Shown here one piece after another: positions 1-8,773 of a stretch of 24,543 nucleotides of DNA (within the stretch, counting starts at the first letter, position 1; each line of letters begins with the position of its first letter). The position numbers were made by a program, and so were the translations under genes. The stretch is taken from contig CAZUZA010000018.1 of the NCBI GenBank assembly GCA_964624875.1, forward strand, positions 1 to 24,543. The letters are read 5' to 3'. The notes below the pieces were generated by a model, which worked only from the letters and a program-made list of their open reading frames with translations, made no database searches and had not been told where the DNA came from. Source of the DNA: Atopostipes sp964624875. Lineage in GTDB: Bacteria > Bacillota > Bacilli > Lactobacillales > Carnobacteriaceae_A.

Positions 1-18
1 ATTAGCTCATAATCGAGC

Positions 19-64
19 ACAAAAAAAGCTAGGAGACTCGATTTCACTCGAATCTTCTAGCTTT
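19..64 (-). terminator. Intrinsic terminator of the citrate transporter gene
   Basis: Read on the minus strand, a stem with outer arms AAAGCTAG (64-57) and CTAGCTTT (32-25) continues inward for about eight more pairs with one mismatch and one G-U pair. A run of seven T follows (27-21). It lies just downstream of the stop codon at 78 of the minus-strand transporter gene. Confidence 0.85.
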
Positions 65-77
65 TCTATTTCATGGA

Positions 78-1433
78 TTAAAATTGAATGGTTCCAATGA
101 CGAATGCGAAAATTAACATTAGTACAGCTAGAATCCATGCGTATTTCATTGTGAACTTTAAGTGTTGTTCGTAGCTAACGTCCTCTGTTAGTCCGAGCGC
201 TAAGAACGTAGCGGGTACGATTGGGCTGATCATTAAAGATAAGTTTTTACCCATTAACATCGCAACAGATGTACTGTATGAATCAACGCCGAATTGTTCT
301 CCAACTTCTAAAATTGGAGGCATAAAGCCAAAGAAGTAAGCATCGGTACTAACCATTAAGCCCATTGGTGTTGAGAAGATACCAAAGATAACGTGTGTAA
401 AGCGGCCTAATGCGTTCGGGATAATGCTTGTTAAAACGGCAGCCATTGCTTCAATCATGCCTGTACCATCCATAATACCGACCATAACACCAGCAGCTAA
501 CATTGTCGCTGAAATTGTCAGTGCTGAACCTGCGTGTGTTTTAAAGGACTCGGTTTGTTCAGCGATTGTTGGATAGTTAATTAAATACGTAACACTTAAC
601 CCGATCATGAAGACGAGGTAAGCTGGTAACTGATTCCAAACTAAGAATGCAATGACAAAGAATGTCCAAATCGTGTTAAATGGTAATAACTTACGTTGTC
701 TCATTTCTTCTTTTGCTTCAGTGACTTCAAGAATTTTATCTGTGCTTACAGTCGTTGTTTCGTTTGAAGCAACTTCTTCTTCAGAAGCAATAGAGCCTGC
801 TGTATCAAGTGCTAAGTTGTCTAATCTTCTTTTTTCTAATGTCCCCAAATAGATTGCTAATGCGATAATGATGACTAACCCAAAGAGTTGCACCGGGATT
901 AATGAAAGCCATAAATCATTCGCATCCATTCCGATAACCGAAGCCACTCGCGCAACAGGTCCACCCCAAGGTAAAAAGTTCATAACACCCATACTTACAG
1001 TAACTAAACAGAGTAACACTTCCGTTCGAATATTCATTCGTCTATAAATGGGATACATTGCCGGAATCGTAATTAAAACGGTAGTAGCTGTTGCACCATC
1101 GATATGTGCGATAATTCCTACGATTGCCGTTACTACTGTAATGGCGACGACGTTGTTTCCAGCTTTCTCTGTCAGCCAATCGACCATTGGATCAAAGACT
1201 CCAAGATCTTGCATGACACTGAAGAAGATAATGGAGAAGATGAACAGGACAGCGTTATTCATGACCGTGCCAATACCAGCCCCGACATAGGTGCTTAATT
1301 CATCAAAATTCACGCCTACAATAAATGCCGCAATGACTGGCACAATAATCATAACTGTTATTGGACTACTTTTTCCTTTAACTAATAAGTAAATGGTAAC
1401 GAATACCATTAAAAAACCTATAAATGCTAACAT
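78..1433 (-). CDS. CitMHS-family citrate/metal-citrate transporter
   Basis: A 451-residue, very hydrophobic polytopic membrane protein. The N-terminal segment, the HIDGATATTVLITIPAMYPI region (about 110-129) and the FLPWGGPVARVAS segment (about 153-165) match the CitMHS family (Bacillus CitM/CitH), which imports citrate complexed with divalent metals or citrate with protons. A long cytoplasmic loop rich in Glu, Thr and Ser (about 198-250) separates two membrane halves, as in the family. The start has a strong AAAGGAG site 8 bases upstream. The gene is transcribed alone and ends at a clear terminator. No citrate lyase genes or two-component regulator are visible beside it, so uptake may feed a pathway encoded elsewhere. 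Family assignment is firm; the exact substrate (Mg-citrate, Ca-citrate or another tricarboxylate) is inference. Confidence 0.88.
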   Translation of the reverse strand: MLAFIGFLMVFVTIYLLVKGKSSPITVMIIVPVIAAFIVGVNFDELSTYVGAGIGTVMNNAVLFIFSIIFFSVMQDLGVFDPMVDWLTEKAGNNVVAITVVTAIVGIIAHIDGATATTVLITIPAMYPIYRRMNIRTEVLLCLVTVSMGVMNFLPWGGPVARVASVIGMDANDLWLSLIPVQLFGLVIIIALAIYLGTLEKRRLDNLALDTAGSIASEEEVASNETTTVSTDKILEVTEAKEEMRQRKLLPFNTIWTFFVIAFLVWNQLPAYLVFMIGLSVTYLINYPTIAEQTESFKTHAGSALTISATMLAAGVMVGIMDGTGMIEAMAAVLTSIIPNALGRFTHVIFGIFSTPMGLMVSTDAYFFGFMPPILEVGEQFGVDSYSTSVAMLMGKNLSLMISPIVPATFLALGLTEDVSYEQHLKFTMKYAWILAVLMLIFAFVIGTIQF

Positions 1434-1688
1434 ATAAAATCTCCTTTTTTGAGCTAGTAAGAAACAATAGATTCCTACTGCATAAGTTTAGCGAAGCTTC
1501 TGGCTTTGTCTTTTAGAATTGTCAATCAGCAAGTTGCCTTTATTTAGAGAAGTAAAAAGTAATGGACCTTTAAGTTCGGTCATAATATATAATATAACGC
1601 TAAAAAGAAAGCTTATGAGAAAGTATAGTCCAATTACTCATTTCTTTAATTTTATATTAATTTATTTTTAATACAAGGAGAATTTCCG

Positions 1689-1778
1689 ATGAAATTCATT
1701 GAACAGCTATTTTTAGAAAATAAATGTTCTTATTTTGATATGAAGTCTAGTTCGTTCATAATTGAAGAATATGGATGA
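1689..1778 (+). CDS. Short upstream ORF (29 residues), unrecognised
   Basis: ATG at 1689 follows a strong AAGGAG (1675-1680) with 8-base spacing. The frame runs 29 codons to TGA at 1776-1778, inside the ribosome-binding region of the phosphotransferase gene that starts at 1792. I do not recognise the peptide, which has no leader-type codon run. It may be a translated leader coupling to the next gene, or the intact start of a gene whose body was lost. The better ribosome site belongs to this ORF rather than to the gene downstream, which is why I list it. Confidence 0.4.
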   Translation: MKFIEQLFLENKCSYFDMKSSSFIIEEYG

Positions 1779-1791
1779 AAGGGTGAAGGGC

Positions 1792-2706
1792 ATGGATATT
1801 GCACGGTTACTAACACAAGATGAAATAGCTAACATAGAAGAAATCGAAAAAGGTTGGTCATTAGATAAAAAATATTATATTCAGTTAAATAATGGGGAAG
1901 AACTGTTATTAAGAATGTCGGATATGGACCAATTTACACGAAAAACAACGGAATTTGATGCGATGACGACATTCTTCAAGCAAGGTTTACCTACACCTGA
2001 ACCACTTGATATAAAAGGTGTAGAGGAAGAAGTCTATAGTTTATTTCGTTGGGTAAAAGGGACGGACTTAGAAGACGCTATTCATACATTAAGTCCTGAA
2101 GAGCAATATCAGCTAGGCTATCAATCTGGTGACATTCTAAAGCAAATCCAACAATATCCTGTACCGACTCCTACAGAGTGCTGGGTTGACACATTTAATC
2201 AAAAAATTGAACGGAATATGGCACGCTATCAAGCGTGTCCTTTAAAATACGAAACAGACGAACCGTTTTTCAATATGATTCATACGTATCGCCATTTACT
2301 TGAAAACAGACCGGTGTCATTTCACCATGGCGATTATCACATTGGTAATATGCTTTTGTCGGAAACGCAGGAGCTTCAGGTGATTGATTTTAACCGCTGG
2401 GATGTGGGGGATCCGTGGGAGGAGTTTAATCGCATTGATTTTACGGCAAAGCAGAGTGCGTTGTTTGCGACGGGGCAGTTGGATGGTTATTTTGCTGGGA
2501 AGCCGCCGATCGCATTTTTTGAACTGCTGGCCTTATATATTTCGACGAATACGTTAGCGGCCTTGCCGTGGGCGTTGGAGTATTCGGATGCTGAGGTGCA
2601 GACGATGAAGGAGAAAGCAGCGAAGGTACTGGCGTGGACGGATGATTTTAAGCAAGTGGTGCCGAGTTGGTATGGCGAAAATGCCTTTGAAAAATATGGA
2701 AAATAA
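1792..2706 (+). CDS. Aminoglycoside phosphotransferase (APH)-fold kinase
   Basis: A 304-residue protein of the APH/choline kinase-like fold. The Brenner motif HHGDYHIGN (about 178-186) holds the catalytic Asp, and VIDFNRWD (about 197-204) carries the metal-binding Asp of the DxD/DFG-like loop. The N-terminal part resembles a small kinase lobe. Such proteins phosphorylate small hydroxyl substrates; many are uncharacterised and do not confer resistance, so no substrate is claimed. I chose ATG 1792 because AAAGGG at 1778-1783 is spaced 8 bases from it; in-frame alternatives are TTG 1762 and ATG 1771. Base use changes inside the gene: from about 2390 onward codons become strongly G-ending (GTG, GGG, GCG, TTG), unlike the A/T-ending first half. 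No complete terminator follows (see the hairpin remnant at 2705). Confidence 0.75.
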   Translation: MDIARLLTQDEIANIEEIEKGWSLDKKYYIQLNNGEELLLRMSDMDQFTRKTTEFDAMTTFFKQGLPTPEPLDIKGVEEEVYSLFRWVKGTDLEDAIHTLSPEEQYQLGYQSGDILKQIQQYPVPTPTECWVDTFNQKIERNMARYQACPLKYETDEPFFNMIHTYRHLLENRPVSFHHGDYHIGNMLLSETQELQVIDFNRWDVGDPWEEFNRIDFTAKQSALFATGQLDGYFAGKPPIAFFELLALYISTNTLAALPWALEYSDAEVQTMKEKAAKVLAWTDDFKQVVPSWYGENAFEKYGK

Positions 2707-2749
2707 AAAAAGAAGCTGGAGCATATTGTTGATGTGACCCCCAAAAGCT
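2705..2749 (+). other. Possible half terminator plus IS3-like end sequence
   Basis: After the stop codon there is an A-run followed by GAAGCTGGAGC, which looks like the left arm of a hairpin, but no GCTCCAGCTTC right arm follows. Instead there is TGACCCCCAAAAGCT (2735-2749), which resembles the terminal repeats of some IS3-family elements as I remember them. No transposase, second end or target duplication is present. Weak evidence, listed because the intergenic space is otherwise unexplained. Confidence 0.2.
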
Positions 2750-2807
2750 GAAATTATCTAAAATCATGGTATACTTAAAAAAATAAGAATACACGAGGAG
2801 AGTATAA

Positions 2808-3761
2808 ATGATTATTAAATTACTAGAACCGTTACGCGTTCCAGAAACTTTAATTGAGGAATTAGCCGCACCATTAAAAGAAGCTGGTCATGAATTTGTT
2901 TACTATAACGAAAAAACAACTGATGCTAGCGAATTAGCGAAGCGAAGTGAAGATGCAGACATCGTCATCATCGCGAACAACCCATATCCAAAAGAAGCTT
3001 TCGAAGCAGCGAAAAACCTAAAGTTAATCGACGTTGCGTTCACAGGTGTTGACCATGTGGATCAAGCTGCAGCGAACGAAAAAGACATTAAAATTGCGAA
3101 TGCAGCTGGTTATTCAAACACAGCCGTAGCAGAACTTGTCATTGGGCTAACGTTAGATGTTTACCGTCGCATTAGTTTCGGCAACGACAGCATTCGCCAA
3201 GGGGAAGACGTTGTTTTATACCAAGGAAATGAAATCCGAGGCAAAACAGTTGGTATTATCGGAACAGGAAGTATCGGTTTAGAAACAGCGCGCTTATTCA
3301 AAGCATTCGGTGCGAACCTAATCGGCTACAACCGTTCAGAAAGAGAAGAAGCGAAAGAGCTAGGCTTAGAGTACGTTTCTCTAGACGACTTAATGGCACA
3401 AAGTGATATCATTTCCGTTCACTTACCATTAAATGACGCAACAAAAAATACCCTATCACGCGAAAAACTAGCGCTAATGAAAGAATCAGCGATTCTAATC
3501 AACGCAGCACGTGGGCCGATCATCGATAACGAAGCACTAGCTGATTTATTAAACGATGAAAAAATCGCCGGTGCAGGAATTGACGTCTTCGATATGGAAC
3601 CACCAATTCCAGCTGACTACCCACTACTAGACGCGAAAAATGCCGTGCTAACACCACACGTCGCATACTTAACCGACGAATCAATGGTCACAAGAGCACA
3701 CATCGCATTCGATAACGTCACAAAATTCATCGAAGGCAACCCACAAAACATTATTAACTAA
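2808..3761 (+). CDS. D-isomer-specific 2-hydroxyacid dehydrogenase
   Basis: A 317-residue NAD(P)-dependent dehydrogenase interconverting a 2-oxoacid and a D-2-hydroxyacid, or a related substrate. The Rossmann motif GTGSIG is at 152-157 (GxGxxG) and the catalytic triad of the family is complete: Arg235 in NAARGP, Glu264 in DMEPP and His284 in TPHVAY. The N-terminal catalytic domain and the inserted nucleotide domain are of normal length. Start ATG 2808 has GAGGAG about 7 bases upstream, and a candidate -10 (TATACT, 2770-2775) lies ahead. The C-terminal half is unusually rich in A- and C-ending codons compared with its neighbours. Which hydroxyacid is used (lactate, glycerate, hydroxyisocaproate, phosphoglycerate-like) cannot be told from sequence alone. 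A strong terminator follows. Confidence 0.88.
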   Translation: MIIKLLEPLRVPETLIEELAAPLKEAGHEFVYYNEKTTDASELAKRSEDADIVIIANNPYPKEAFEAAKNLKLIDVAFTGVDHVDQAAANEKDIKIANAAGYSNTAVAELVIGLTLDVYRRISFGNDSIRQGEDVVLYQGNEIRGKTVGIIGTGSIGLETARLFKAFGANLIGYNRSEREEAKELGLEYVSLDDLMAQSDIISVHLPLNDATKNTLSREKLALMKESAILINAARGPIIDNEALADLLNDEKIAGAGIDVFDMEPPIPADYPLLDAKNAVLTPHVAYLTDESMVTRAHIAFDNVTKFIEGNPQNIIN

Positions 3762-3771
3762 GTTCATCATA

Positions 3772-3826
3772 AAAACGACCCCCACCTTCCAGAGCGGATG
3801 CTCTGAAAGGTGGGGGTCTTATTTTG
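3772..3826. terminator. Bidirectional intrinsic terminator between convergent genes
   Basis: Perfect 12-bp arms GACCCCCACCTT (3777-3788) and AAGGTGGGGGTC (3807-3818), with an inner AGAGC/GCTCT pairing. It is flanked by TTATTTT on the plus side and, read on the minus strand, by TTTTT (3775-3771). It sits between the convergent dehydrogenase and ABC permease genes and can serve both. Confidence 0.93.
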
Positions 3827-3861
3827 GTTTGTATTCGATTAAATGAGTCGTCTTTATTTAG

Positions 3862-6800
3862 TTAATCATTTGCCTTGAGTGCTTCAACCATATCAATACG
3901 TTTCAACTGAAAGTGAATCACTGCCATAACGATTAAAGTAAAGAGAATCGTTAGTAGGATCGAGTAGAGATAACTACTTAAGTGAATTTCACGAGCAAAA
4001 ACGAGGTTGTCGACTTCCATTGTGGCCATAATAAAGCGCACAAGAATGGTTCCAAAGAGGCAACCGAAGAAAATACCAATGGCCGTTAAAATAATATTTT
4101 CACGGTAAATGTACATGGTCACTTCTTTATCATGGAATCCTAAAACCTTAATCGTCGACAATTCGCGTTCACGCTCGGAAACGTTAATATTGGTCAAGTT
4201 ATATAAAATGATAAACGCCAAAGCTGCCGCTGCAATCACTAAAATCTGTGTAATTAAACCCAAACTGCTTAGCGTATCGGAGAATGCATCATAAATATCG
4301 GTTGAGTAAGTAATGCCTAAAACTGCATTTTGATTCATTAACTTTGTCCCAATTTCGTTTTCGCTTACGCTATCGGCATCATAGGTCAGTAAACTGAGAT
4401 TGGCTTCAATCTCATCGGTAGCCGTTACTTCTTGGTAATAAGCAGACGTCATGTAAATCGTATGGCCAACATAGTTCTCAACTACACCGGCAATTTCAAT
4501 AGTCCGTGCTTCATTATCTGCATCCAATAACGTCATCTCATCACCAACTCCTACTGAAAAGAGTTGAGCAAGTTTATGGGTCACGAAGGCGCCCGAATCA
4601 TCTAACGTATAGTGTTCTTTTGTATCCAGATCTCTTAACGTAATATATCGACTAAACTGGTCGACCTCTTCAGGCACAAAAACAGTTGCTTCTTGTGTGT
4701 TGACCCCATCTTGTTCGAGGGTGACATTTTCTTGTTTTGTCATTATGGCATCCGTAATATCGGGATGATTATCAACGGCTAAAATGTAGTTGCTTAAGAC
4801 ATTTTCACTCGCATTTGTATCAAGCGCAACATAGGCTTGGAAATGGTTCAGTTCGCCATATTGAATATCTGGAATACTAGAAATGGAGTCAGAAATCCCA
4901 AAACCAGTTAAGACTAATCCTGTACTGCCAGCAATTCCGAAAATCGTCATAAACATGCGCGATTTGTAACGGAAGACGTTCCTAAACGTAATTTTATGGT
5001 TAAAACTTAATCGGCGCCAAATAAATGGCAGCTTCTCTAACCAAATGTGCGTCCCTTTTGTCGGTGCTTTTGGTTGCAATAAGGTTGCTGCGTTACTTCT
5101 TAAAGAGTTCTTAACAGCCAATAAGCTCGCACCAACGGTTGAAAAGAAAGCCGCTGCAGCTGCCAGGAGACTGTATAAAGTGTATTGCTGTAAATGAATC
5201 GGTGGTAAATTATACATCGATCCATAAGCATCAAAAATTAAGGTCGGAATAAAGGTGTAGCCAAAAACCAGTCCTAAGATGACCCCTAGGGAAGTCGCAA
5301 AAATCGAGTAGGTTAAGAACTTCACTAAAATCTGGTTGTTGCCATAACCTAAAGCTTTCATAATTCCGATATACTCGCGTTCTTCGTCGACCATTCGCGT
5401 CATTGTCGTAAAGGAAATGAAAATCGCAATCAAGAAAAAGAAGACCGGGAATACATTCGCAATGACAGCTAATCGGTCCGTATTGTCTTTGTATTCGATA
5501 AACATACTGTTTTCTTCACGGCGCGCAGAGAAATAATCTGGGTCCGCCAAATTACTTAATTCATTCTGGGCATCCTCTAACTCAAGACGCGCATCCTCGA
5601 TTTCAGCTAAAGCTGTTTCGCGCTCTTCTTGGAAAGTTAACAAGCCCTCACGGTATTCCTCTTCGGCTTCATTTAATTCGGCCTCGCCATCCAACAATTC
5701 CTGCTCAGCTTCTTCAAATTCCGTCGCAGCTGTTTCGCGCGCTTCATCCAATTCGACAAAGCCATTGTTCGCTTGCACCAGGCCATCGTCAATTTGGACG
5801 ATCCCATCATCGATTTGCTCGATTCCAGCTCGTAACTGTCCGCGTCCAGCCTGCAATTCCTGTGCTTGCTTCTCTAAGTCGTTTAACTGACTTTCTAAGC
5901 CCGTTCTTCGTGAAATGAGGGCGTCAGCCTCCACGAGTGGGGCACGCACTTCCTCTTCTTGCGTATCTAACTGTGCCAAGCCTGCATTGATTTGGTCGAT
6001 GAGATTCTCGATTTCGGTCACAGTAATATCTGGGTTATCAAATTGTTGACCAATAGCTGCGCGACTAGCCGTGAGGTTGGCTTGTTCCGTTTCTAACTCT
6101 GCAATTTTTGCTTCAATCGCTGGGCGTCCTTCGGGTTCAGCCTCTTCTAATTGGGCTTGTAAAAGCGTTAGTTGTGCTTCATTCTCAGCAAGTGCTACAT
6201 CAAGCTCCATAATCCCTTCACGGGCTGCAACTAAAGCGGAGCGTTGATTCGTTAATGTGTTTCTTTGATTTGAAATTTCTTGTAGACCGGCTTCGATTGC
6301 TGGTCGGTTTGCTTCAATTTGAGCAATGCCATCATTGATTTGGGCGAGACCATCTTGTAGCTGTTCTTGACCAGCAATTAATTGTTCCTCGTTATGATCG
6401 AGTGCATTTAATTGGTCATTCAAGTTGGCTCTTTGCGAGATTAAGTCTTGTCTTTGCGCTTCTAAATCGTTAATGGTTTGCTCGAGGTCGCGTTCATTTT
6501 CATCGATTTCAAAATAAACGTCATCGCGTTGCTCATTAAATTCGGCATAGCCGTCTTCGAATTCAGCCCAAGCTTCGTCGAGTTCAGCGCGGGCATCCGC
6601 TAGTTCTAATTCCGCTTCAGCTAATTCTTGTTCGGCATCTTCGATTTCTTGCCAGCCTTCGTCAATTTCTTCTTGGGCTTCATCTTGAATCGAAAGCCCA
6701 CGCTGGGTTTCTAACGCGGTTAAGATTTGTTCTAATTCCGTTTCATAGGTATCAATATATTCTTCATAGTCGTCTGAAAAGACTTCAAACGCTTCTGCGC

Positions 6801-7464
6801 CAGCAATGGTGATGTTGGCTTCTGTATAATAGTCTGTTTCGTAATCGTCTTCTAAAATCACACCAAAGCCATCTAGGCTCCCGTTACCAACGGTCGTGTT
6901 GCCACGTGCGGTATGGGTAATGTATAAGGGTGTGTTCACAAAACCTACGACTTCAAACGTTTGTAGGGCAAGATGATTTTCTGGTGCACCATTTTGTTTG
7001 CCAGGCACCAACCGGATGGTGTCGCCAATCTCAGTATCCGTTAAAAACGACTTTAAGGTATCTAAAGCTATTTCACCAGTGGCTTTCGGTAAGCGTCCTT
7101 CAGCGATGTGGTATTGGTTAATGGCTTGCCCATTGTTCGTATCGTAGCTGTACAGTCGAATCGTTTCGGAATAGTCTTCAACTAAGAAATCATATGCATA
7201 GTGGCTTTGGACCGTTGCATTATCTAGGTTATTTAAGGCGTCAATATCCTGTTCAGTCAGCCCGTATGTCGACTGGACTCGGAAATCCATTAAGTTCTGT
7301 TCGTCAAAATACTGGTCGACGGTTTTGATCATGTCGGGGCTGGTGGCACTAATACCAACGAAAAAGCCTACGCCTAGAAAGATAATAATCATAATGGCTA
7401 AAAATCGCATGACCGATTTGGGTATTTCACGGAAAGTATCTTTCCAGAGTGCACGATATTTCAT
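3862..7464 (-). CDS. FtsX-like ABC transporter permease with giant extracellular coiled coil
   Basis: A 1200-residue membrane subunit. TM1 is at about 21-40, followed by a MacB-like extracellular region to about 255. Then comes a nearly 380-residue alpha-helical stretch (about 262-640) rich in Glu, Gln, Leu and Ala, with a heptad pattern and recurring DG steps (for example LQDGLAQINDGIAQIE). Next is a first FtsX domain (TMs from about 668, with EREYIGIMKALGYG after the first helix), then a second extracellular domain and a final FtsX domain with SERERELSTIKVLGF and membrane helices to the C-terminus. ATG 7464 is chosen because AAAGGAGG lies about 7 bases upstream; longer versions would overlap the ATPase gene. 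It follows the ATPase by 28 bases in one operon. FtsX/MacB-type systems act mechanically on the envelope or export lipophilic molecules; the cargo here is unknown. Confidence 0.88.
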   Translation of the reverse strand: MKYRALWKDTFREIPKSVMRFLAIMIIIFLGVGFFVGISATSPDMIKTVDQYFDEQNLMDFRVQSTYGLTEQDIDALNNLDNATVQSHYAYDFLVEDYSETIRLYSYDTNNGQAINQYHIAEGRLPKATGEIALDTLKSFLTDTEIGDTIRLVPGKQNGAPENHLALQTFEVVGFVNTPLYITHTARGNTTVGNGSLDGFGVILEDDYETDYYTEANITIAGAEAFEVFSDDYEEYIDTYETELEQILTALETQRGLSIQDEAQEEIDEGWQEIEDAEQELAEAELELADARAELDEAWAEFEDGYAEFNEQRDDVYFEIDENERDLEQTINDLEAQRQDLISQRANLNDQLNALDHNEEQLIAGQEQLQDGLAQINDGIAQIEANRPAIEAGLQEISNQRNTLTNQRSALVAAREGIMELDVALAENEAQLTLLQAQLEEAEPEGRPAIEAKIAELETEQANLTASRAAIGQQFDNPDITVTEIENLIDQINAGLAQLDTQEEEVRAPLVEADALISRRTGLESQLNDLEKQAQELQAGRGQLRAGIEQIDDGIVQIDDGLVQANNGFVELDEARETAATEFEEAEQELLDGEAELNEAEEEYREGLLTFQEERETALAEIEDARLELEDAQNELSNLADPDYFSARREENSMFIEYKDNTDRLAVIANVFPVFFFLIAIFISFTTMTRMVDEEREYIGIMKALGYGNNQILVKFLTYSIFATSLGVILGLVFGYTFIPTLIFDAYGSMYNLPPIHLQQYTLYSLLAAAAAFFSTVGASLLAVKNSLRSNAATLLQPKAPTKGTHIWLEKLPFIWRRLSFNHKITFRNVFRYKSRMFMTIFGIAGSTGLVLTGFGISDSISSIPDIQYGELNHFQAYVALDTNASENVLSNYILAVDNHPDITDAIMTKQENVTLEQDGVNTQEATVFVPEEVDQFSRYITLRDLDTKEHYTLDDSGAFVTHKLAQLFSVGVGDEMTLLDADNEARTIEIAGVVENYVGHTIYMTSAYYQEVTATDEIEANLSLLTYDADSVSENEIGTKLMNQNAVLGITYSTDIYDAFSDTLSSLGLITQILVIAAAALAFIILYNLTNINVSERERELSTIKVLGFHDKEVTMYIYRENIILTAIGIFFGCLFGTILVRFIMATMEVDNLVFAREIHLSSYLYSILLTILFTLIVMAVIHFQLKRIDMVEALKAND

Positions 7465-7492
7465 AGTGGGCCTCCTTTCAACGTTGCTTTTT

Positions 7493-8194
7493 TTACCATT
7501 CGATATCAGCAATCGGCATCGGATTTTTAGTTGTTGTATTTGATTTGACTTGAGCATCATTGATATCAATCACACGGTCGGCCATTGGCGTAATGGCACG
7601 GTTATGAGTGATCAATAAGACGGTTGCATTATATTTTTCAGTGGCTTCGTAGAGTAAGTTTAAAACTTGTTTTCCTGTTTGGTAATCCAAGGCACCGGTT
7701 GGCTCGTCACATAACAGCAACTTCGGACGTTTTGCTAAGGCTCTAGCAATCGCTACACGTTGCTGTTCACCACCAGAAAGTTGTGCTGGGAAGTTGCTCA
7801 TACGGTGACCTAAACCAACGGCTTCTAGAACTTCTTTCGCATCAAGTGGGTCCTCGGCTAACTCTGTTGCCATTTCTACGTTTTCTAAAGTGGATAGGTT
7901 CGGGATTAAGTTGTAATTTTGGAAAATAAAACCGACATCATCGCGACGGTAGTTTGTTAGTTGTTTTTCATTAAACGTGGCAATATCGGTTCCATCTATT
8001 CGAACTTGGCCTTCGTCGGGTGAGTCCATTCCCCCTAAAATATGTAGAAGTGTGGATTTACCTGCACCACTAGGACCGACAATAATCGCAAATTCATTTT
8101 TTTCGATGGCGAAACTGATTTTGTCGTTTGCGGTCACACGAGTTGTGCCTTTGCCATAAAATTTTGATTCATCAATAACTTCGATATAAGACAT
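7493..8194 (-). CDS. ABC transporter ATP-binding protein (MacB/LolD type)
   Basis: A 233-residue nucleotide-binding subunit with a complete set of motifs: Walker A GPSGAGKST (40-48), Q-loop Gln92, signature LSGGEQQR (139-146), Walker B with DEPTGALD (163-170) and switch His197. The GALD D-loop and the overall pattern are typical of the MacB/LolD/FtsE-like group, which pairs with FtsX-fold permeases, and such a permease is the next gene in the same operon. It powers that permease from the cytoplasmic face. A candidate extended -10 lies about 40 bases upstream of the start. No sensor kinase or response regulator is adjacent, unlike the bacitracin-type detoxification modules of this superfamily. 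Confidence 0.93.
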   Translation of the reverse strand: MSYIEVIDESKFYGKGTTRVTANDKISFAIEKNEFAIIVGPSGAGKSTLLHILGGMDSPDEGQVRIDGTDIATFNEKQLTNYRRDDVGFIFQNYNLIPNLSTLENVEMATELAEDPLDAKEVLEAVGLGHRMSNFPAQLSGGEQQRVAIARALAKRPKLLLCDEPTGALDYQTGKQVLNLLYEATEKYNATVLLITHNRAITPMADRVIDINDAQVKSNTTTKNPMPIADIEW

Positions 8195-8230
8195 ACGTTC
8201 ACCTCATTTTTCACATAGTGTTCTCTCCAT

Positions 8231-8239
8231 ATTTTATCA
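8231..8239 (-). promoter_or_regulatory. Candidate extended -10 element of the ABC operon
   Basis: On the minus strand TGATAAAAT (8239-8231) fits an extended -10 (TGnTAAAAT), about 37 bases before the ATPase start. No good -35 is seen at 17 bp, as is common with extended -10 promoters. Confidence 0.4.
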
Positions 8240-8286
8240 TAGAAAGTGGCCTTTAATCGTAAGATAGCCATATATTAAGAAAAAAG

Positions 8287-8751
8287 TCATAAAGACTCGT
8301 CTGCAGCCAATAAGTCTGTCAGAAAATCATGCAAATAACGTTTAAATTGCTGGCGATCTTCGGCTGTAAAAGGTTTCGGACCTTTCGTTCGTTCACCACT
8401 TTGTCTTCTTAGCGCATTCATGTGGCGATTTTGCAGTAGTTGATCAATATTGTCGTTCGTATAAGCGCGCCCTTTATGGTGAATAACATGACAACCTTTG
8501 GGTAGCAGCAAAGAAGCTAACCCATAATCTTGGGTTACGATAATATCGCCTTTTTTAGCGAGCTGCACAATTTTAAAGTCTGCCATGTCGGCCCCTTTTT
8601 CGACGTAAATCATTTTGACAAAATCGGGATAGATTTCATTGGAATAGTGCGCAATGCTGGATACAAAAACAACCTCTAGTTGAAATTCTTTCGCCAATTG
8701 CACAATTTCATTTTTAACCGGACTCGCATCCGCATCAATTATTATTTTCAT
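8287..8751 (-). CDS. YaiI/YqxD family protein (DUF188/UPF0178)
   Basis: A 154-residue small cytosolic protein. Its N-terminus, MKIIIDADASPVKNEI, and the later DYGLASLLLPKG segment are typical of the UPF0178 (YaiI/YqxD) family, a PIN-like fold with conserved acidic residues (Asp6, Asp8) that suggest metal binding and possibly nuclease activity. No member has a firmly established role, so none is assigned. ATG 8751 is preferred over the in-frame TTG at 8754 because AAAGGAG lies 7 bases ahead of it. Its upstream space holds the terminator of the glycolipid operon, and a TATAAT-like hexamer (8797-8792, minus) lies within that hairpin and could start this gene's message. Confidence 0.88.
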   Translation of the reverse strand: MKIIIDADASPVKNEIVQLAKEFQLEVVFVSSIAHYSNEIYPDFVKMIYVEKGADMADFKIVQLAKKGDIIVTQDYGLASLLLPKGCHVIHHKGRAYTNDNIDQLLQNRHMNALRRQSGERTKGPKPFTAEDRQQFKRYLHDFLTDLLAADESL

Positions 8752-8773
8752 CAAAACACTCCTTTCATGAAAT

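Noticed and set aside
1762..2706. Aminoglycoside resistance gene
   Set aside because: The fold is right, but the protein shows only the general catalytic motifs. Most such chromosomal proteins act on other substrates, and no mobile element or resistance cassette surrounds it.
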